Positions 1-11,853 of a DNA stretch of 64,000 nucleotides are shown here, in pieces. Position numbers and translations under genes: made by a program. The notes under the pieces are model-generated. The model was not told the DNA's origin. It did no database searches and saw only the letters and a program-made list of their open reading frames with translations. Each line of letters begins with the position of its first letter. Position 1 is the stretch's first letter. This DNA comes from Neoarius graeffei (taxonomy: Eukaryota > Chordata > Actinopteri > Siluriformes > Ariidae), in assembly GCF_027579695.1 (NCBI RefSeq), contig NC_083570.1, positions 95,297,463-95,361,462 on the forward strand. Direction: 5' to 3'.

Positions 1-186
1 CACCAGTCAACCTAACCTGCATGTCTTTGGACTGTGGGGGAAACCAGAGCACCCGGAGGAAACCCACGCGGACACGGGGAGAACATGCAAACTCCGCACA
101 GAAAGGCCCTCGCTGGCCCCGGGGCTCGAACCCAGGACCTTCTTGCTGTGAGGCGACAGCACTAACCACTACACCACCGTGCTGCC
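1..186 (-). mobile_element. V-SINE, 3' end cut by the window edge
   Basis: This is the tRNA-derived head plus conserved central V-domain of a vertebrate V-SINE, in reverse orientation. The reverse strand shows the tRNA-like head (GTGGTGTAGTGGTTAG, then a GGTTCGAG-type B box) followed by the central block of the superfamily. The 3' LINE-like tail lies outside the window. The open reading frame across it is a by-product of the SINE sequence. Confidence 0.9.
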
Positions 187-423
187 AATTTCAGTACTTA
201 TTATTGTTATTCACAAATAAATAACGAACATTTAATAATTTCTCCATTAAACTAATTAGAATATATTGCATAAATATTTACTCCTGTGAACTTTTCCACT
301 TTTTGTCGTGTTACAACCTTTACATTAATTTTACAATATTTTAATGCTTTAAAGAATTTGGAACAATGGCAGTGACATTGTATTGTAGATTTAGATATTA
401 TACGTTACACACTGTGCAATATA
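187..423. other. Unassigned AT-rich spacer
   Basis: AT-rich sequence between a SINE and a Tc1-like relic. No coding potential or recognisable repeat. Confidence 0.5.
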
Positions 424-911
424 CTCTATATGGCTAAAAGTATGTAGACACCTGACTGTCACACCAATATGTTGTCCTCCCTCAGAATGTTGCCACAATT
501 GTATAGAATGACTTAGTATGCTGTAACATTACACTTTCCCTTCAGTGGAATTATGTAAGAGGCCCAAACCTGTTCCAGCACAACAAGGTTGGAGTGGAAG
601 AACTCAAGTGGTCTGCACAGAGCCCTAACCTTAACCCCACTGAACACCTTTGAATTGTATGAACTGGAACACTGACTGCACCCCAGACCTCCTCACCCAA
701 CATCAGTGCCTGAACTCATTAATGCTCTTGCAGTTAAATGAACACAAATCCCCACAGCTACAGTCCAAAATTTAGTGGAAAGCCTTCCCAGAAGAGTGGA
801 GCTTATTATAACAGCAAAAGGGAGACCAACTCCATGTTAATACTCATGGTTCTGGAATGGGCACATGTGGATGCGATGGTCAGGTGTTCACATACCATTG
901 GCTGTATAGTG
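424..911 (+). mobile_element. Internally deleted Tc1/mariner element
   Basis: The ends are imperfect inverted repeats of about 30 bp (CTCTATATGGCTAAAAGTAT at left; CACTATACAGCCAATGGTAT read from the right), flanked by TA, the Tc1/mariner target. The interior keeps a degraded C-terminal transposase part: around 600-700 the reading resembles the SPDLNPTEH block before the last catalytic acidic residue. At about 490 bp it has lost most of the transposase. The short reading frame at 738-920 is part of this relic. Confidence 0.8.
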
Positions 912-1304
912 TATATGTAATTTTTCTGTTTATTATCTGTTCTTCTTCTGGCTTATTTACCACTTACAATGTCTTGCAAAAGTATTCATCCCGTTTGGTG
1001 TTTGTCCTGTTTTGTCGTATTACAAGCTGGAATTAAAAGGGATTTGGGGGGATTAGCGCCATTTGATTTACACGACATGCCTACTACTTTAAAGGTGCAA
1101 ACTGTTTTTTTTTTTTATTGTGACACAAACAATAATTAAGATAAAAAAAAATTTAAAAAGCAGAACTTGGGAGTGTGCATAGGACCCTGACTCTGCAACA
1201 CTACTAAGCAAGCAACATGAAAACCAAAGAGCCTCCAAACAGGTCAGAGACAAAGTTGTGGAGAAGTACAGATCAGGGTTGGGTTATAAAAAATATCCCA
1301 AACT

Positions 1305-2951
1305 TTGAATATCCCAGGGAGCACCATTAAATCCATTATAGCAAAATGGAAAGAATATGGCACCACTACAAACCTGACAAGAGAAGGCCGTTCACCAAAA
1401 CTCACAGACCGGGCAAGGAGGGCATTAATCAGAGATGCAACAAAGACACCAAAGATAACACTGAAGGAGCTGCAAAGATCCATAGCGGAGATGGGAGTAT
1501 CTGTCCACAGGACCACTTTACGCCGTGCACTCCACAGAGCAGGGCTTTATGGGAAAGTAGCCAGGAAAAAGCTACGGCTTAAAGAAAAAATAAGAAGACG
1601 ACACATTTGGAGTTTGCCCAACAGCATATGGCGGACTCCCCAAACACATGGAAGAAGATTCTCTGGTCAGATGAGGCTAAAATTGAACTTTTTGGCCATC
1701 ATGGGAAAAGCCACATGTGGTGCAAACCCAACACTTCCCATCATTCTGAGAACACCATCTCTACAGTGAAGCATGGTGGTGGCAGCATCATACTGTGGGG
1801 ATGTTTTTCATCTGCAGGGACAGGAAACCTGGTCAGGACTGAAGGAAAGATGAATGGCACTAAATACAGGACAATTCTGGAGGAAAATCTGTTTTAGTCG
1901 GCCAGAGGTTTGACACTGGGACAAAGGTTCACATTACAGCAGGACAATGACCCTAAACATACTGCTAAAGCTACACTGGAGCGGTTTAAAGGGAAACATT
2001 TAAATGTCTTGGAATGGTCTAGTTAAAGCCCAGGCCTCAATCCAATTGAGAATCTGTGGCATAACTTGAAGATTGCTGTACACCAGACCTGGGCATTTTA
2101 CGGCCCGTGGGCCGCATCCGGCCCTTTGGTTCATTCTGACCGGCTCGCGTAAGGTTAATTAGAAATTACAAAATAAACGTATTTTCTAATTTTACCCCAT
2201 GCATGGACTGAATGTGCATTGCTTTTATTTTGAAGTTGTGTTCAACAAAAACGCAATGCGCGCGACATGAACATGACATGAAATCCCACGAAACCTAATC
2301 CCGCGATAACTACTTCCGTAATTTGTCCAGACCAACCACAAACTTGTACATCATCCTTCAAATGGTCCAGCCAATCACATAGTGTGACGTCACCAGCAGG
2401 CGCCAGAGCCCGAGCCGATCTGTAGATCTGATACCTACACCGAATCAACATGGCATCATTATTATAATATGATGTATCTTGCCTGATATATGGAGTAGAA
2501 AGACAATATTGTGATGTCTTTATTGTGTTTTGGGGTGAATGTGACTGAAAAAAATGGTACAAACGTTCACATTTTGTTAACCATTGTTTTGGGAAATTTG
2601 ATTGAATAAATGACATTTTTTGTAAGGCAACCTCGTTTTTTTCCATACTCTTACCAGTCTTAGCAGCTTGTAAAAACAATGTTATTCACTGCTTTATATA
2701 AAGAAATACAATTAATATTATGCAGAATTTAGTTCAGCCTTTTGGTCCGGCCCTCCACAAAATTCTGTTTCTCATGTGGCCCCATGGAAAAAATAATTGC
2801 CCACCCCTGCTGTACACCAACAAAACCCATCTAACTCGAAGGAGTTGGAGCAGTTTTGCCTCGAGGAATGGGCAAAAAACCCAGTGACAGAGACATACCC
2901 CAAGAGACTTGCAGCTGTAATTGCAGCAAATGGTGGCTCTACAAAGTATTG
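1305..2951 (+). pseudogene. Tc1-family transposase, frameshifted, interrupted pseudogene
   Basis: Tc1 transposases cut and paste the element through an N-terminal paired-like helix-turn-helix and a C-terminal DDE domain. The HTH part is readable at 1305-1600 (IKSIIAKWKEYGTTTNLTREG) and the catalytic start at 1607-1897 ([11 protein letters not shown], then [19 protein letters not shown]). A stop near 1895 follows, then [11 protein letters not shown] and [19 protein letters not shown], then the hAT insertion, then the C-terminal end at 2818-2951. It needs at least one frame change, has in-frame stops and contains an insertion, so it is dead. Confidence 0.88.
2084..2809. mobile_element. Non-autonomous hAT-like element with 8-bp target duplication
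   Basis: Inserted in the Tc1 transposase. The 8-bp direct repeats CTGTACAC flank it exactly (2076-2083 and 2810-2817), the size made by hAT transposases. Its ends are short imperfect inverted repeats (CAGACCTGGGCA; CAGGGGTGGGCA from the right), matching hAT ends that begin CAG. No transposase domain was seen in 726 bp, so it would have needed a transposase in trans. Confidence 0.85.
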
Positions 2952-3164
2952 ACTTTGGGGGGTGAATACCTATGCACACTCCAGATTTCTGTTTTTTCAT
3001 TTTAATTATTGTTTGTGTCACAATAAAACAACGTGCACCTTTAAAGTGGTAGGCATGTTGTGTAAATCAAATGGTGCTAACCCCCCAAAAATCCATTTTA
3101 ATTCCAGCTTGTAAAGCAACAAAACAGGACAAACACCAAGGGGGATGAATACTTTTGCAAGACT

Positions 3165-3504
3165 TACAGAGTCCATACAGAGAGTCCATACAGTGATTAT
3201 TTACAGAGAATCTAGGCAGTATACTATGGCTGGGTGAACTATTATCGATTGTGATTTTGATTTGCTTTAGTTCTCACAATTGAAAAATTCCATCCATCCA
3301 TCCATCCATCCATCCATTATCTGTAACTACTTATCCTGTTCTACAGGGTCACAGGCAAGCTGGAGCCTATCCCACCTGACTATGGGCGAGAGGTGGGATA
3401 CACCCTGGACAAGTCGCCAGGTTATCGCAGCAATTTAAAAATTATGTAGTCTATTTATAAAGACTTTTCTTAATTAGAAATAAAGAAATTAGACTTTGGA
3501 AAAT
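3165..3504 (+). repeat. Short copy of the 48.7-kb minisatellite flank
   Basis: 3167-3232 holds a few words of the GAGTCCATACAG minisatellite. The unique-looking sequence that follows (AATCTAGGCAGTATACTATG onward) matches 48708-48890 in the same orientation. The 3' part of a SINE or LINE interrupts it at 3290-3430. It lies between the right end of one Tc1 copy and a Tc1 fragment. Its own identity is unknown. Confidence 0.75.
3290..3430 (-). mobile_element. 5'-truncated V-SINE/L2-type tail with target duplication
   Basis: Only the 3' tail is present in reverse: (CATC)n, then the block containing CAAGCTGGAGCCTATCCC. The flanking duplication is CAATTGAAAAATT (3277-3289) against CAATTTAAAAATT (3431-3443). 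The paralogous sequence near 48785 has the empty site. It could be a truncated SINE or the 3' end of its partner LINE. Confidence 0.85.
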
Positions 3505-4128
3505 TAGACTAATCTTAATTATTGTTTGTGTCACAATCAAAACAAACAAAAAAAAAACAATTTGCACTTTTAAAGTGGAAGGCATGTTGGGTGAATCAAA
3601 TGGTGCTAACCTCCCAAAAATCCATTTTAATTCCAGCTTGTAATGTGACACAACAGGACTGTCAGTAACAGCACAGAAAATCTAGGTTCGGCACGGCAAA
3701 CATGGCTGCTCTGGACTACAACTCCCAAACACCACAGCGCCCTGCTTCTCCAGAATTCTAGAAGCGCACCTGTTCTGTATCAGAGCCTAATTAAGACACT
3801 ACTTAAACCCAGCAAACACTCACCTCCATGCAAAGTATTGTTCTGTGTCCCTGAACATACCAAGCTTTATTTTGGCCCTGCCTGACTCTTAGTGCTTTTG
3901 ACTCTCGTTTACATTTATTTATCTCCTTGACTACTCGCCTGGCCTTTGATATCCTGTTTGCAGATTGACCGACCTCTGCCTAACCCTGACTTCATTTAAA
4001 GCTTGGCGATTTAGATCTGGATGCCTGTTTACGACACATCTGCTCTCCATTGTGCCCACGTTCCATAAGTGCCTGCACTCTGACAAGGACAAACACCAAG
4101 GGGGCTGAGTAATTTTGCAGGTCGCTGT
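3505..4128 (+). mobile_element. Tc1-like 3' terminal fragment interrupted by a solo LTR
   Basis: Sequence after 3505 (TTAATTATTGTTTGTGTCAC) to the end near 4128 is the right-hand terminal part of the same Tc1 family as 967-3164. A solo LTR at 3660-4085 splits it. No transposase is left. Confidence 0.8.
3660..4085 (+). mobile_element. Solo LTR with 5-bp target duplication
   Basis: The 426-bp unit starts TGTCAG and ends CTGACA, and is flanked by the perfect 5-bp duplication AGGAC (3655-3659 and 4086-4090), typical of Gypsy-type integration. It contains a TATA-like ACTTAAAC region. It resembles the LTR-like unit at 24304-24914 (shared ACATGGCTGCT, GGACTACAAC and a CTGACA end). No internal retroelement sequence is attached, as expected after LTR-LTR recombination. 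Confidence 0.82.
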
Positions 4129-4248
4129 ATTCACCTTTGGTTGTTAGTTTCATAATGTGCAGTACATAATTAATATGTTATTGCCTTGTGGCTACGCTAT
4201 CCTGTTTGTTCATGACTATGTTTTGATTATTGCGCATATATATATATA

Positions 4249-4599
4249 TATAGTGGTGTAGTGGTTAGCGCTGTTGCCTCACAGCAAGAAGGTCCGGGTT
4301 CGAGCCCCGTGGCCGGCGAGGGCCTTTCTGTTTGGAATTTGCGTGTTCTCCCCGTGTCTGCGTGGGTTTCCTCTGGGTGCTCCGGTTTCCCCCAGAGTCC
4401 AAAGACATGCAGGTTAGGTTAACTGGTGACTCTAAATTGACCGTAGGTGTGAATGGTTGTCTGTGTCTATGTGTCAGCCCTGTGATGACCTGGCGACTTG
4501 TCCAGGGTGTGCCCCGCCTTTCGCCCGTAGTCAGCTGGGATAGGCTCCAGCTTGCCTGCGACCCTGTAGAACAGGATAAAGCAGCTACAGATAATGAGA

Positions 4600-4602
<3 letters not shown>
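4249..4602 (+). mobile_element. V-SINE between TA microsatellites
   Basis: It has the tRNA-like head, central V-domain and L2-like tail ending in ATGAGATGA. The first few bases of the head are replaced by a TA repeat, and another TA repeat follows the tail, so the target duplication cannot be read. Confidence 0.88.

Positions 4603-4641
<39 letters not shown>
4603..4641. repeat. (TA)n microsatellite
   Basis: About 20 TA units directly after the SINE tail. The IY-rich reading frames here are artefacts. Confidence 0.95.
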
Positions 4642-4645
<4 letters not shown>

Positions 4646-4780
4646 AAATGTAGAATAGAAACATTTCACTCCGACACCCAACTTATTCTACATTATCTAT
4701 ATCTACACTGCTGGGACCCGTGGTGTCCTTTGGATCCTTTTGGACAGACTGGTTGTTGGCTGACAGAGACTTTTTACTCT

Positions 4781-5734
<954 letters not shown>

Positions 5735-6591
5735 TTATACATAAGCAGTATCTGTTGGCCCCCTTCCTCTTGATACTTTTTCTAAGTGCTTGTGTAAAAG
5801 AGGATCATAATGTGACAAGTCAAGAAAGCCAAGAAAATTACCATGATGGACATCATCTAAATTTGAGGTTTTGCCTCTGAATGCAAGATTTCTTGAAGCC
5901 AAATGCAGGGACACATGCAAAACCCTCTGTAAAATCATTTTATTCTTCTCTACTTCTGTCTGCAGTTGTTTTTGAAGGTGACCAACAACGCCAGTTGCTG
6001 CCAATAATAAGAGTTGAAGGCTTTTCCATTTCAACATAGCACTTCTTATCGGGCAAATATGTCTCATGTTCTGGTAGTTTTCTGTACATATTTTTAACCA
6101 TTTAATGTTCTCCAATGCAAGTCCATTCTTGCTGTTCAGGGCACTTTGGATGGTTTTGTCTGCTTATGAGAGAACAGAAGGCATGGAATGCAGTAGACAG
6201 CCTTGCCACTCTCACTATAAATAAGCCAATCTCTTTTCATTCTCACATGCCCATTGGCTGACTTTACACACTGAGGATAATTCAGAAATGGCTTGCCAAC
6301 CATATCTTTAGGTGCCATTTTGGTTGTGTCTGCTTTTTCTGCACTATTAGACAGCTTGCACACAATTATGTCGCTCTGTTGATTAGTTAGCCCTTCTGGT
6401 CATGGTCCTGGGTCCTCTGGCAAATACTTTTCTGCACTGCCTTCACTTCCCCCTTCCTCTTCTGTCCTCTCCTCATCTTTCTCAACACTCTCACAGGAAC
6501 CTTCACTTCCCTTGCTCTCTTCACTTCCATCATCCTCAATCACGTCTTTTTGCTCACTATCTGCTACATGGACAGACCCCTTTACAAGCAT
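5735..6591 (-). pseudogene. hAT transposase remnant (zf-TTF / DUF4371 type)
   Basis: On the minus strand three frame segments form the N-terminal half of a hAT transposase of the ZMYM1-like class. First is an acidic linker (6400-6591). Then comes a TTF-type zinc finger (6136-6363; KRDWLIYSESGKAVYCIPC followed by LLF), and then the DUF4371 start (5735-6115; RNLAFRG, GNFLGFLDLSHYDPLLHKHL). Stops and a frame change separate them and the catalytic and C-terminal parts are missing. It could be mistaken for a host ZMYM gene, but the breaks argue for a transposon relic. Ends were not identified. Confidence 0.72.
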
Positions 6592-6954
6592 GAAGCATAC
6601 TTTGATATTAGTGTCTTAACCTGCTTATAACCCAACATAAAATAAAACAGCCTACTTGATTTTAGTGTTCATTCCTAAGCTCCTTTCAGTTGAAAATACT
6701 ACAAATGATTGCTTGGATTAAGGTTCAGTTGCTGCTACATGAGCTCACCTTATCTCATGTCCTCAGTAACATCAGGTGATGATGAGGGACCTGCTGGTTC
6801 ACTTTCTGAGACTGTTTCTGAAACTAAGAGCTATGTGTTTCATTGTGTTTTTAGCTTTGTAAGGTAATTTTGATAGATATGTCATCTGACATTGCAGCTA
6901 TGATGCTGATCAATTTATGATATAATTAATTCATGTTCATGTTAATTACCACAA
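6592..6954. other. Unassigned stretch
   Basis: AT-rich sequence with no domain, RNA or repeat that I recognise. It may be the 5' part of the adjacent hAT relic. Confidence 0.4.
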
Positions 6955-7262
6955 GTTGGCCTAGTGATTAGCATGTCTGCCTCTTGACTGGGAGATCACG
7001 GCATTCTGCTCGCTGTCGGGTCATATCAAAGGCCATCGTAAAAATGGTACCTGCTGCCATCTGGCAATGCATGCTGCAATACAGATGCGAGTGGGGAGTC
7101 AAACTCTCGCGGTTACCAGAGGACTAGCCCCCCACTGTAACCCTAGCTGTATAATAGGTGAGAGGCCGAAGGCTATAGAAGCGGAAATTGGCACCATCCA
7201 ATGCACCTTAAGGGCCTAGTTAGTACTGGGATGGGAGACTGCCTGGGAAGACCAGGTCTTGG
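6955..7262 (+). mobile_element. Composite SINE: tRNA-like head and 5S rRNA-like block
   Basis: The left part reads like a tRNA-derived SINE head (TTGGCCTAGTGATTAGCATG, an A-box type motif), with a decayed B-box region. At 7206-7260 the sequence resembles the 3' half of vertebrate 5S rRNA (TTAGTACTGGGATGGGAGAC, then TGCCTGGGAAGACCAGGT). It runs directly into an L2-type LINE 3' region. Not a functional tRNA or 5S gene: both promoter regions are incomplete. Confidence 0.65.
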
Positions 7263-7879
7263 CATGGGAGGGACTCTGGGTTTGACTTTGAATTCCTCCT
7301 CTACAACATCCGAAGGATCCGCCCTTTCCTCCCCACCCACTCTACTCAGCTCCTGGTCCAAGCACTGATCCTCTCCCGCTTGGACTATTGCAACTCTCTT
7401 CTTGCTGGCCTTCCAGCATCTACCATCAGACTCCTGCAGCTCATCCAGAATACTGCAGCTTGCCTGGTCTACAACCTCCCTCATTCTTCCCATGTCATCC
7501 CTCTGCTTGCCAACCTACACTGGCTACCTATTGCAGCTTGTATCAAATTTAAGACACTGGTACTAACTTACCAGGCTGTCAAGGGTTTAGGGCCAGCATA
7601 CCTCCAGCGCCTGATCTGCCCCTACATGCCAGCCAGATTCCTATGCTCCACTACTACTGGTCGCCTGGCCCCTCCTGCCAGGCGACCTCCCGCTCTGCTC
7701 CTGCCCAGCCTGCTCAAGACTGCTGTCTGTCCTGGCTCTCTGTTGGTGGAATGACCTTCCCATTGGGTCAGAACTGCCAACTCCCTGACCACATTCAAGT
7801 TCAAACTGAAGACTCCTCTCTTCAGGCTGCACCTCTCCCCTTCTCCCTGCCCACTGTGTAACTGTGTTTCGGTCTAGAC
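7263..7879 (+). mobile_element. L2-type LINE, ORF2 C-terminal part (first piece)
   Basis: The + strand encodes the reverse-transcriptase C-terminal region of a fish L2/RSg-1-like non-LTR retrotransposon (from 7380: [11 protein letters not shown], then [42 protein letters not shown]). A frame break follows near 7754. A hAT element interrupts it at 7880, and the 3' end resumes at 11490. It is a 5'-truncated dead copy. Confidence 0.85.
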
Positions 7880-7989
7880 CAGGGGTATTCAACTAAAATT
7901 TAAAGAGGTCCAGTTGGAGAAAATTTCTTGAAGGAAAGGTCCGGCAGATCATAATGTCTAACTATTTAATGTGATATATATTTAAGTAG

Positions 7990-8360
7990 TGGGCGGCACG
8001 GTGGTGTAGTGGTTAGCGCTGTCGCCTCACAGCAAGAAGGTCCTGGGTTCGAGCCCCGGGGCTGGCGAGGGCCTTTCTGTGTGGAGTTTGCATGTTCTCC
8101 CCGTGTCCGCGTGGGTTTCCTCCGGGTGCTCCGGTTTCCCCCACAGTCCAAAGACATGCAGGTTAGGTTAACCGGTGACTCTAAATTGACCGTAGGTGTG
8201 AATGTGAGTGTGAATGGTTCTGTGTCTATGTGTCAGCCCTGTGATGACCTGGCGACTTGTCCAGGGTGTACCCCGCCTTTCGCCCGTAGTCAGCTGGGAT
8301 AGGCTCCAGCTTGCCTGCGACCCTGTAGAAGGATAAAGCGGCTAGAGATAATGAGATGAG
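7990..8360 (+). mobile_element. V-SINE in the hAT left end, 14-bp target duplication
   Basis: Full-length head, V-domain and ATGAGATGAG tail. The perfect duplication ATATATTTAAGTAG flanks it at 7976-7989 and 8361-8374. Confidence 0.95.
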
Positions 8361-8784
8361 ATATATTTAAGTAGCCTAGTAGTTGTATCAACATCTGCAT
8401 GTATTCAATACCTGACTGTCAAATCAAATGACAATTCGAAAACTTTGACAATATTTATTGTCAAGTAACATAGAACTGAACATATATGTATGATTGCCGA
8501 TATGTATAATGTTCTCTCATTTACTAAATAAAAGTAGGGCTGCATTTCAAAATAAGAGAAAATCAATAAAATGTGGAAATTGTGCATGTTCAAATAAAGT
8601 GCTTAACTCCAGAAAAATAAAATAAAGGGAGGAAAGGCTTGAATTTCCCCTTTTCTGTTTCACATCTTGACTCAACAGTCTCAACCAATTTTACAGACAA
8701 TAAATCTCAACACATCTTAACAACTGAACAGTTTTAGAGGCTCATTTTCATCCCCTTTTATATTCAACTCCCCCACTTTTTTGC

Positions 8785-11054
8785 TCAGTGAGAGAACTGA
8801 GCTCTAGCTTGTCCTGCCAGGATTTTAAACCTGGGCTTGAATGGAGTCAGAGCCATTCTCATACACATGTGGAGGTGCTCACTGGTGAGCCTGGAACGAT
8901 ATTTAGTTTTGATTATGTTCATTGTGGAGAAAGCTGCCTCGCAGTTGTGTGTGGAGCCAAACATGGTCAAAATGTATAGGGCTACTTTCCTCAGACCTGG
9001 GAAAGCTGTCTCAGGGACCATTTGGAGCCAGAAAGTGGAAGGGTCAGTTTTTACAAACTGCTCTTTCAGGGCCACATCTGCTTGGAGATCAACCAATTGC
9101 ATCTGCAGAGGCCCAGCATTTACCCATTTAAAGTGCTGTGTCGCTGCCTTTCAGAACCCCCTAACATCTGTGATGAGAAATGGGTTCTGAATGAACATGG
9201 TGAGCTGCTGTCCAAAGCTGAAGCTGTCAAAACGGTTGCTGAAGTTTACAATCAGCTCATCAATAAAGTCAACAAAAGAAGACACATCTCGCCATCCCTG
9301 AACCTGTTCCTGCACTGCTGGGAAGTGTGCACAGTCTCCCTGCAGGACTTCCTTGAACACCTCAAGTTTTCTCTGAAAGGAGCGGACAGCTGTCATCAGT
9401 TCACAAATTGAATTGTCCTTGCCCTGTAGCCTCAAATTCAGTTCATTCAGATATGAAGTGATCTCAACCAAAAAGGCCACATTGTCCATCTATTTCTCAT
9501 TTTCTAAACAGAGAGAAAACTGTGTTGCCTTCTGACTTCTTAGCTCGGCCAAAAAAGATGCTACTTCCCTCCTAATGGACCAAAAGTGCACTAACACCCT
9601 GCCTTTGCTGAGCCATCTCACATTGTTGTGCAGCAAAAGATTATCAGCATTGGCATCAACTTCTCTGAGGAATTCCCTAAGCATGCGATGCTGGTAGGAA
9701 GAGGATGCCCTGAGAAAATTGGTCATTTTCATCATTGTATTCTTCACCTCAGCATGCTCATCTGACAGGGAGGCGCAGAGGACGGATTAATGAATGATGC
9801 AATGGTAAGCTCAGGATTGTCCTCTTTCAATCTTGCTACAGCTCCTTTCTCTCTCCCTATCATAGCAGGGGCTCTCATCTCATCTCATTATCTCTAGCTG
9901 CTTTATCCTGTTCTACAGGGTCGCAGGCAAGCTGGAGCCTATCCCAGCTGACTACGGGTGAGAGGCGGGGTACACCCTGGACAAGTCGCCAGGTCATCAC
10001 AGGGCCGACACATAGACACAGACAACCAGTCACACTCACATTCACACCTACGGTCAATTTAGAGTCACCAGTTAACCTAACCTGCATGTCTTTGGACTGT
10101 GGGGGAAACTGGATCACCTGGAAGAAACCCACGTGGACACAGGGAGAACATGCAAACTCTGCACAGAAAGGCCCTCGCCGGCTACGGGGCTCGAACCTGG
10201 ACCTTCTTGCTGTGAGGCGACAGTGCTAACCACTACACCACCGTGCCGCCCCAGCAGGGGCTCTATCTATGGTTATTGAAACCACTTTTTTGGCTCTATT
10301 CCTCTCTTTGTTAACATCTCCTTAATGGCCAGGTAGACGTCTTCTCCTCTTGTACTGGTGACACCTAACAGGTCTTCACAGAATGCTTTCTGGTCTGTGT
10401 TGAAAAACCTGACATACACTAACAGCTGAGCACTGTCACACATGTCAGTGGGCTCATCCACAGCTAAGCGTACACATGGTGCCTTATGCATGGCTTCATC
10501 TAGCTGGGTTAGCACGTCCTGAGTCAATATTTCACTTTTGTTTGTGGCAGATGATGCTGACATGGGTATTTGCTTTATCACAAAGCTCTTGCTTTTGTTT
10601 TCCCTCAAGTAGTGTTTCAGCTACTGCACTCATGCGTTCTTTGACAACCCCTCCATTAGTAAATGGCTTTTTGTGTTGACCCAAAATCCAAGCAACTCTG
10701 AGGGAACACTCATGAGCACGTTGCTGAGCAGTGAATGTGTGGCTCAGGATCCTGGTGGACTGGTCATATTGGACTCTGAGACTACTTATTTTCTGTGATC
10801 TCACTTCAGATTTGAGTGGGTATGTTTGTTCAAAGCCTTTGTTTTGTCTCATAATGGCGTTTAACATTGGCACTTTTAATAAGTGCCACGGTTTCTGAAC
10901 ATATGAGACACACTGGTTTAGTGCTCCCAGAAGGAAGTATGAACAGATATGAGTCTGTCCATTCTGGATTAAATGCTCTATTTTCGCTGTCCACTTTTCT
11001 TTTTTTGGAGAGCACCATTTGTTCCTTATTTTTCTCTCCCTTTCTCCGTCTCAC
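8785..11054 (-). pseudogene. hAT transposase pseudogene (GTF2IRD2/Charlie-like)
   Basis: Read on the minus strand from 11054: basic leader and BED-like zinc finger (CLICSETVALIKSANVKRHY), a middle part (10532-10873; HTFTAQQRAHECSLRVAWIL), the catalytic region (10273-10608; APCVRLAVDEPTDMCDSAQL), then a V-SINE insertion, then the insertion domain (9490-9747; NNVRWLSKGRVL), 9151-9489, and the hAT dimerisation end (8785-9102; FGSTHNCEAAFSTMNIIKTK). Frames change twice and stops separate several blocks. Similarity to human GTF2IRD2 is expected because that gene is itself part hAT transposase. Confidence 0.85.
9876..10252 (-). mobile_element. V-SINE inside the hAT transposase
   Basis: Full-length reverse V-SINE with tail TCATCTCATCTC at left and the tRNA-like head at right. 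The perfect 12-bp duplication AGCAGGGGCTCT is at 9864-9875 and 10253-10264. It breaks the transposase catalytic domain. Confidence 0.95.
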
Positions 11055-11489
11055 CCGTCTTTTTCCTCAACTTTCTCTGTCTTTTTCCAGGAAAAAGTTG
11101 AGGACTTTCTCCGGCTCAGTCGTCTGTATCTCTCCCTTTGTTTTCTACATGTATCGCTATCTTTCTTTTTCTTTCTACCGTCTTTTCATGTGTAACTTGC
11201 CTCTAACTCTCTCATCTGTCTGCACTGTAGAGTCGCAATTACCGCCTGGAATGCTGCAGACTTGACTGGCTGAGTGGTATCACGTGGAATGGCTTAACTC
11301 GCATGTAACTGGTCTGTGCGTTTCCTCATCCACTAAACCACTACCGTAAAGACTACAAAAGCTGTGCCGGTTAAAATAGAAGCGACCTGTCAGGTTTGAA
11401 ATCATAACCTTCTGTTTTGGTTTTAGGTCCAGGTCCGTATGGGACAGCTTCTGGGTCTGGACCCGGACCGCGGTCCGCCTGTTAGTGAC

Positions 11490-11770
11490 CTCTAGACCAA
11501 CCCAGGCTGTGTACTGTCTTGCCTGGGGTTAGCCATTGGAGTTTTATTATTCTCTATTTAGTTGTACTTTGTATAGTTGGTTTGTTGCCTTGGTTGTTTG
11601 CTGATTGTTGGTACTTCAACAGAATATTACACTCAGTGTTATTCTGTCACTTGTTCAGTTGGCACTAGAACTTTCTTGTCTAGAAGTTCAGCATGTTGTG
11701 TACCTGACTTTTGCACTTGTACGTCACTCTGGGTAAGAGTGTCTGCTAAATGCCATGTAATGTAATGTTA
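11490..11770 (+). mobile_element. L2-type LINE 3' end (second piece)
   Basis: Continuation of the LINE at 7263-7879 after the hAT insertion. It ends GAGTGTCTGCTAAATGCC followed by TGTAATGTAATG, the familiar 3' terminus of fish L2/RSg-1 LINEs and of the SINEs they mobilise. The SINE at 24575-24775 ends with the same motif. Confidence 0.82.
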
Positions 11771-11853
11771 TAGCCTACAGTGAAAATATGCTCCAAGCTC
11801 AATTCCTGACTGAATACCTTCAATCCAAATAATAACTTTTGATATCAGTTAAC

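Larger units (their letters stand above)
967..3164 (+). mobile_element. Tc1-like transposon split by a hAT insertion
   Basis: Both ends carry long inverted repeats. The left begins CAATGTCTTGCAAAAGTATT, the right mirrors it (near 3140-3164), and TA flanks both ends. Inside is a broken transposase on the + strand. A 726-bp hAT-type element interrupts it at 2084-2809; without that insert it is about 1.47 kb. The right tip has lost a few bases compared with the copy at 59647-61283. Same family as that copy and as the fragment at 3505-4128. Confidence 0.9.
7880..11489 (-). mobile_element. hAT transposon, about 3.6 kb, with two nested V-SINEs
   Basis: Inserted in the L2 fragment. The flanking 8-mers are GTCTAGAC (7872-7879) and CTCTAGAC (11490-11497), seven of eight identical. 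The left end begins CAGGGGTATTCAACT, a hAT-type terminus; the right end contains GGACCGCGGTCCGCC. The minus strand carries a decayed transposase at 8785-11054. V-SINEs at 7990-8360 and 9876-10252 were added later. Without them it is about 2.86 kb, the size of an autonomous hAT. Confidence 0.85.

Noticed and set aside
7206..7260. 5S rRNA gene
   Set aside because: Only the 3' half is similar; the internal promoter region is missing.
7966..8302. Recurrent reading frames such as MSLDCGGNRSTRRKPTRTRG or QVRLTGDSKLTVGVNV
   Set aside because: They recur at every V-SINE because the SINE consensus happens to be open; not genes.
8785..11054. Host GTF2IRD2- or ZBED-like gene
   Set aside because: Frames are broken, a V-SINE splits the catalytic region, and hAT ends with an 8-bp duplication enclose it.
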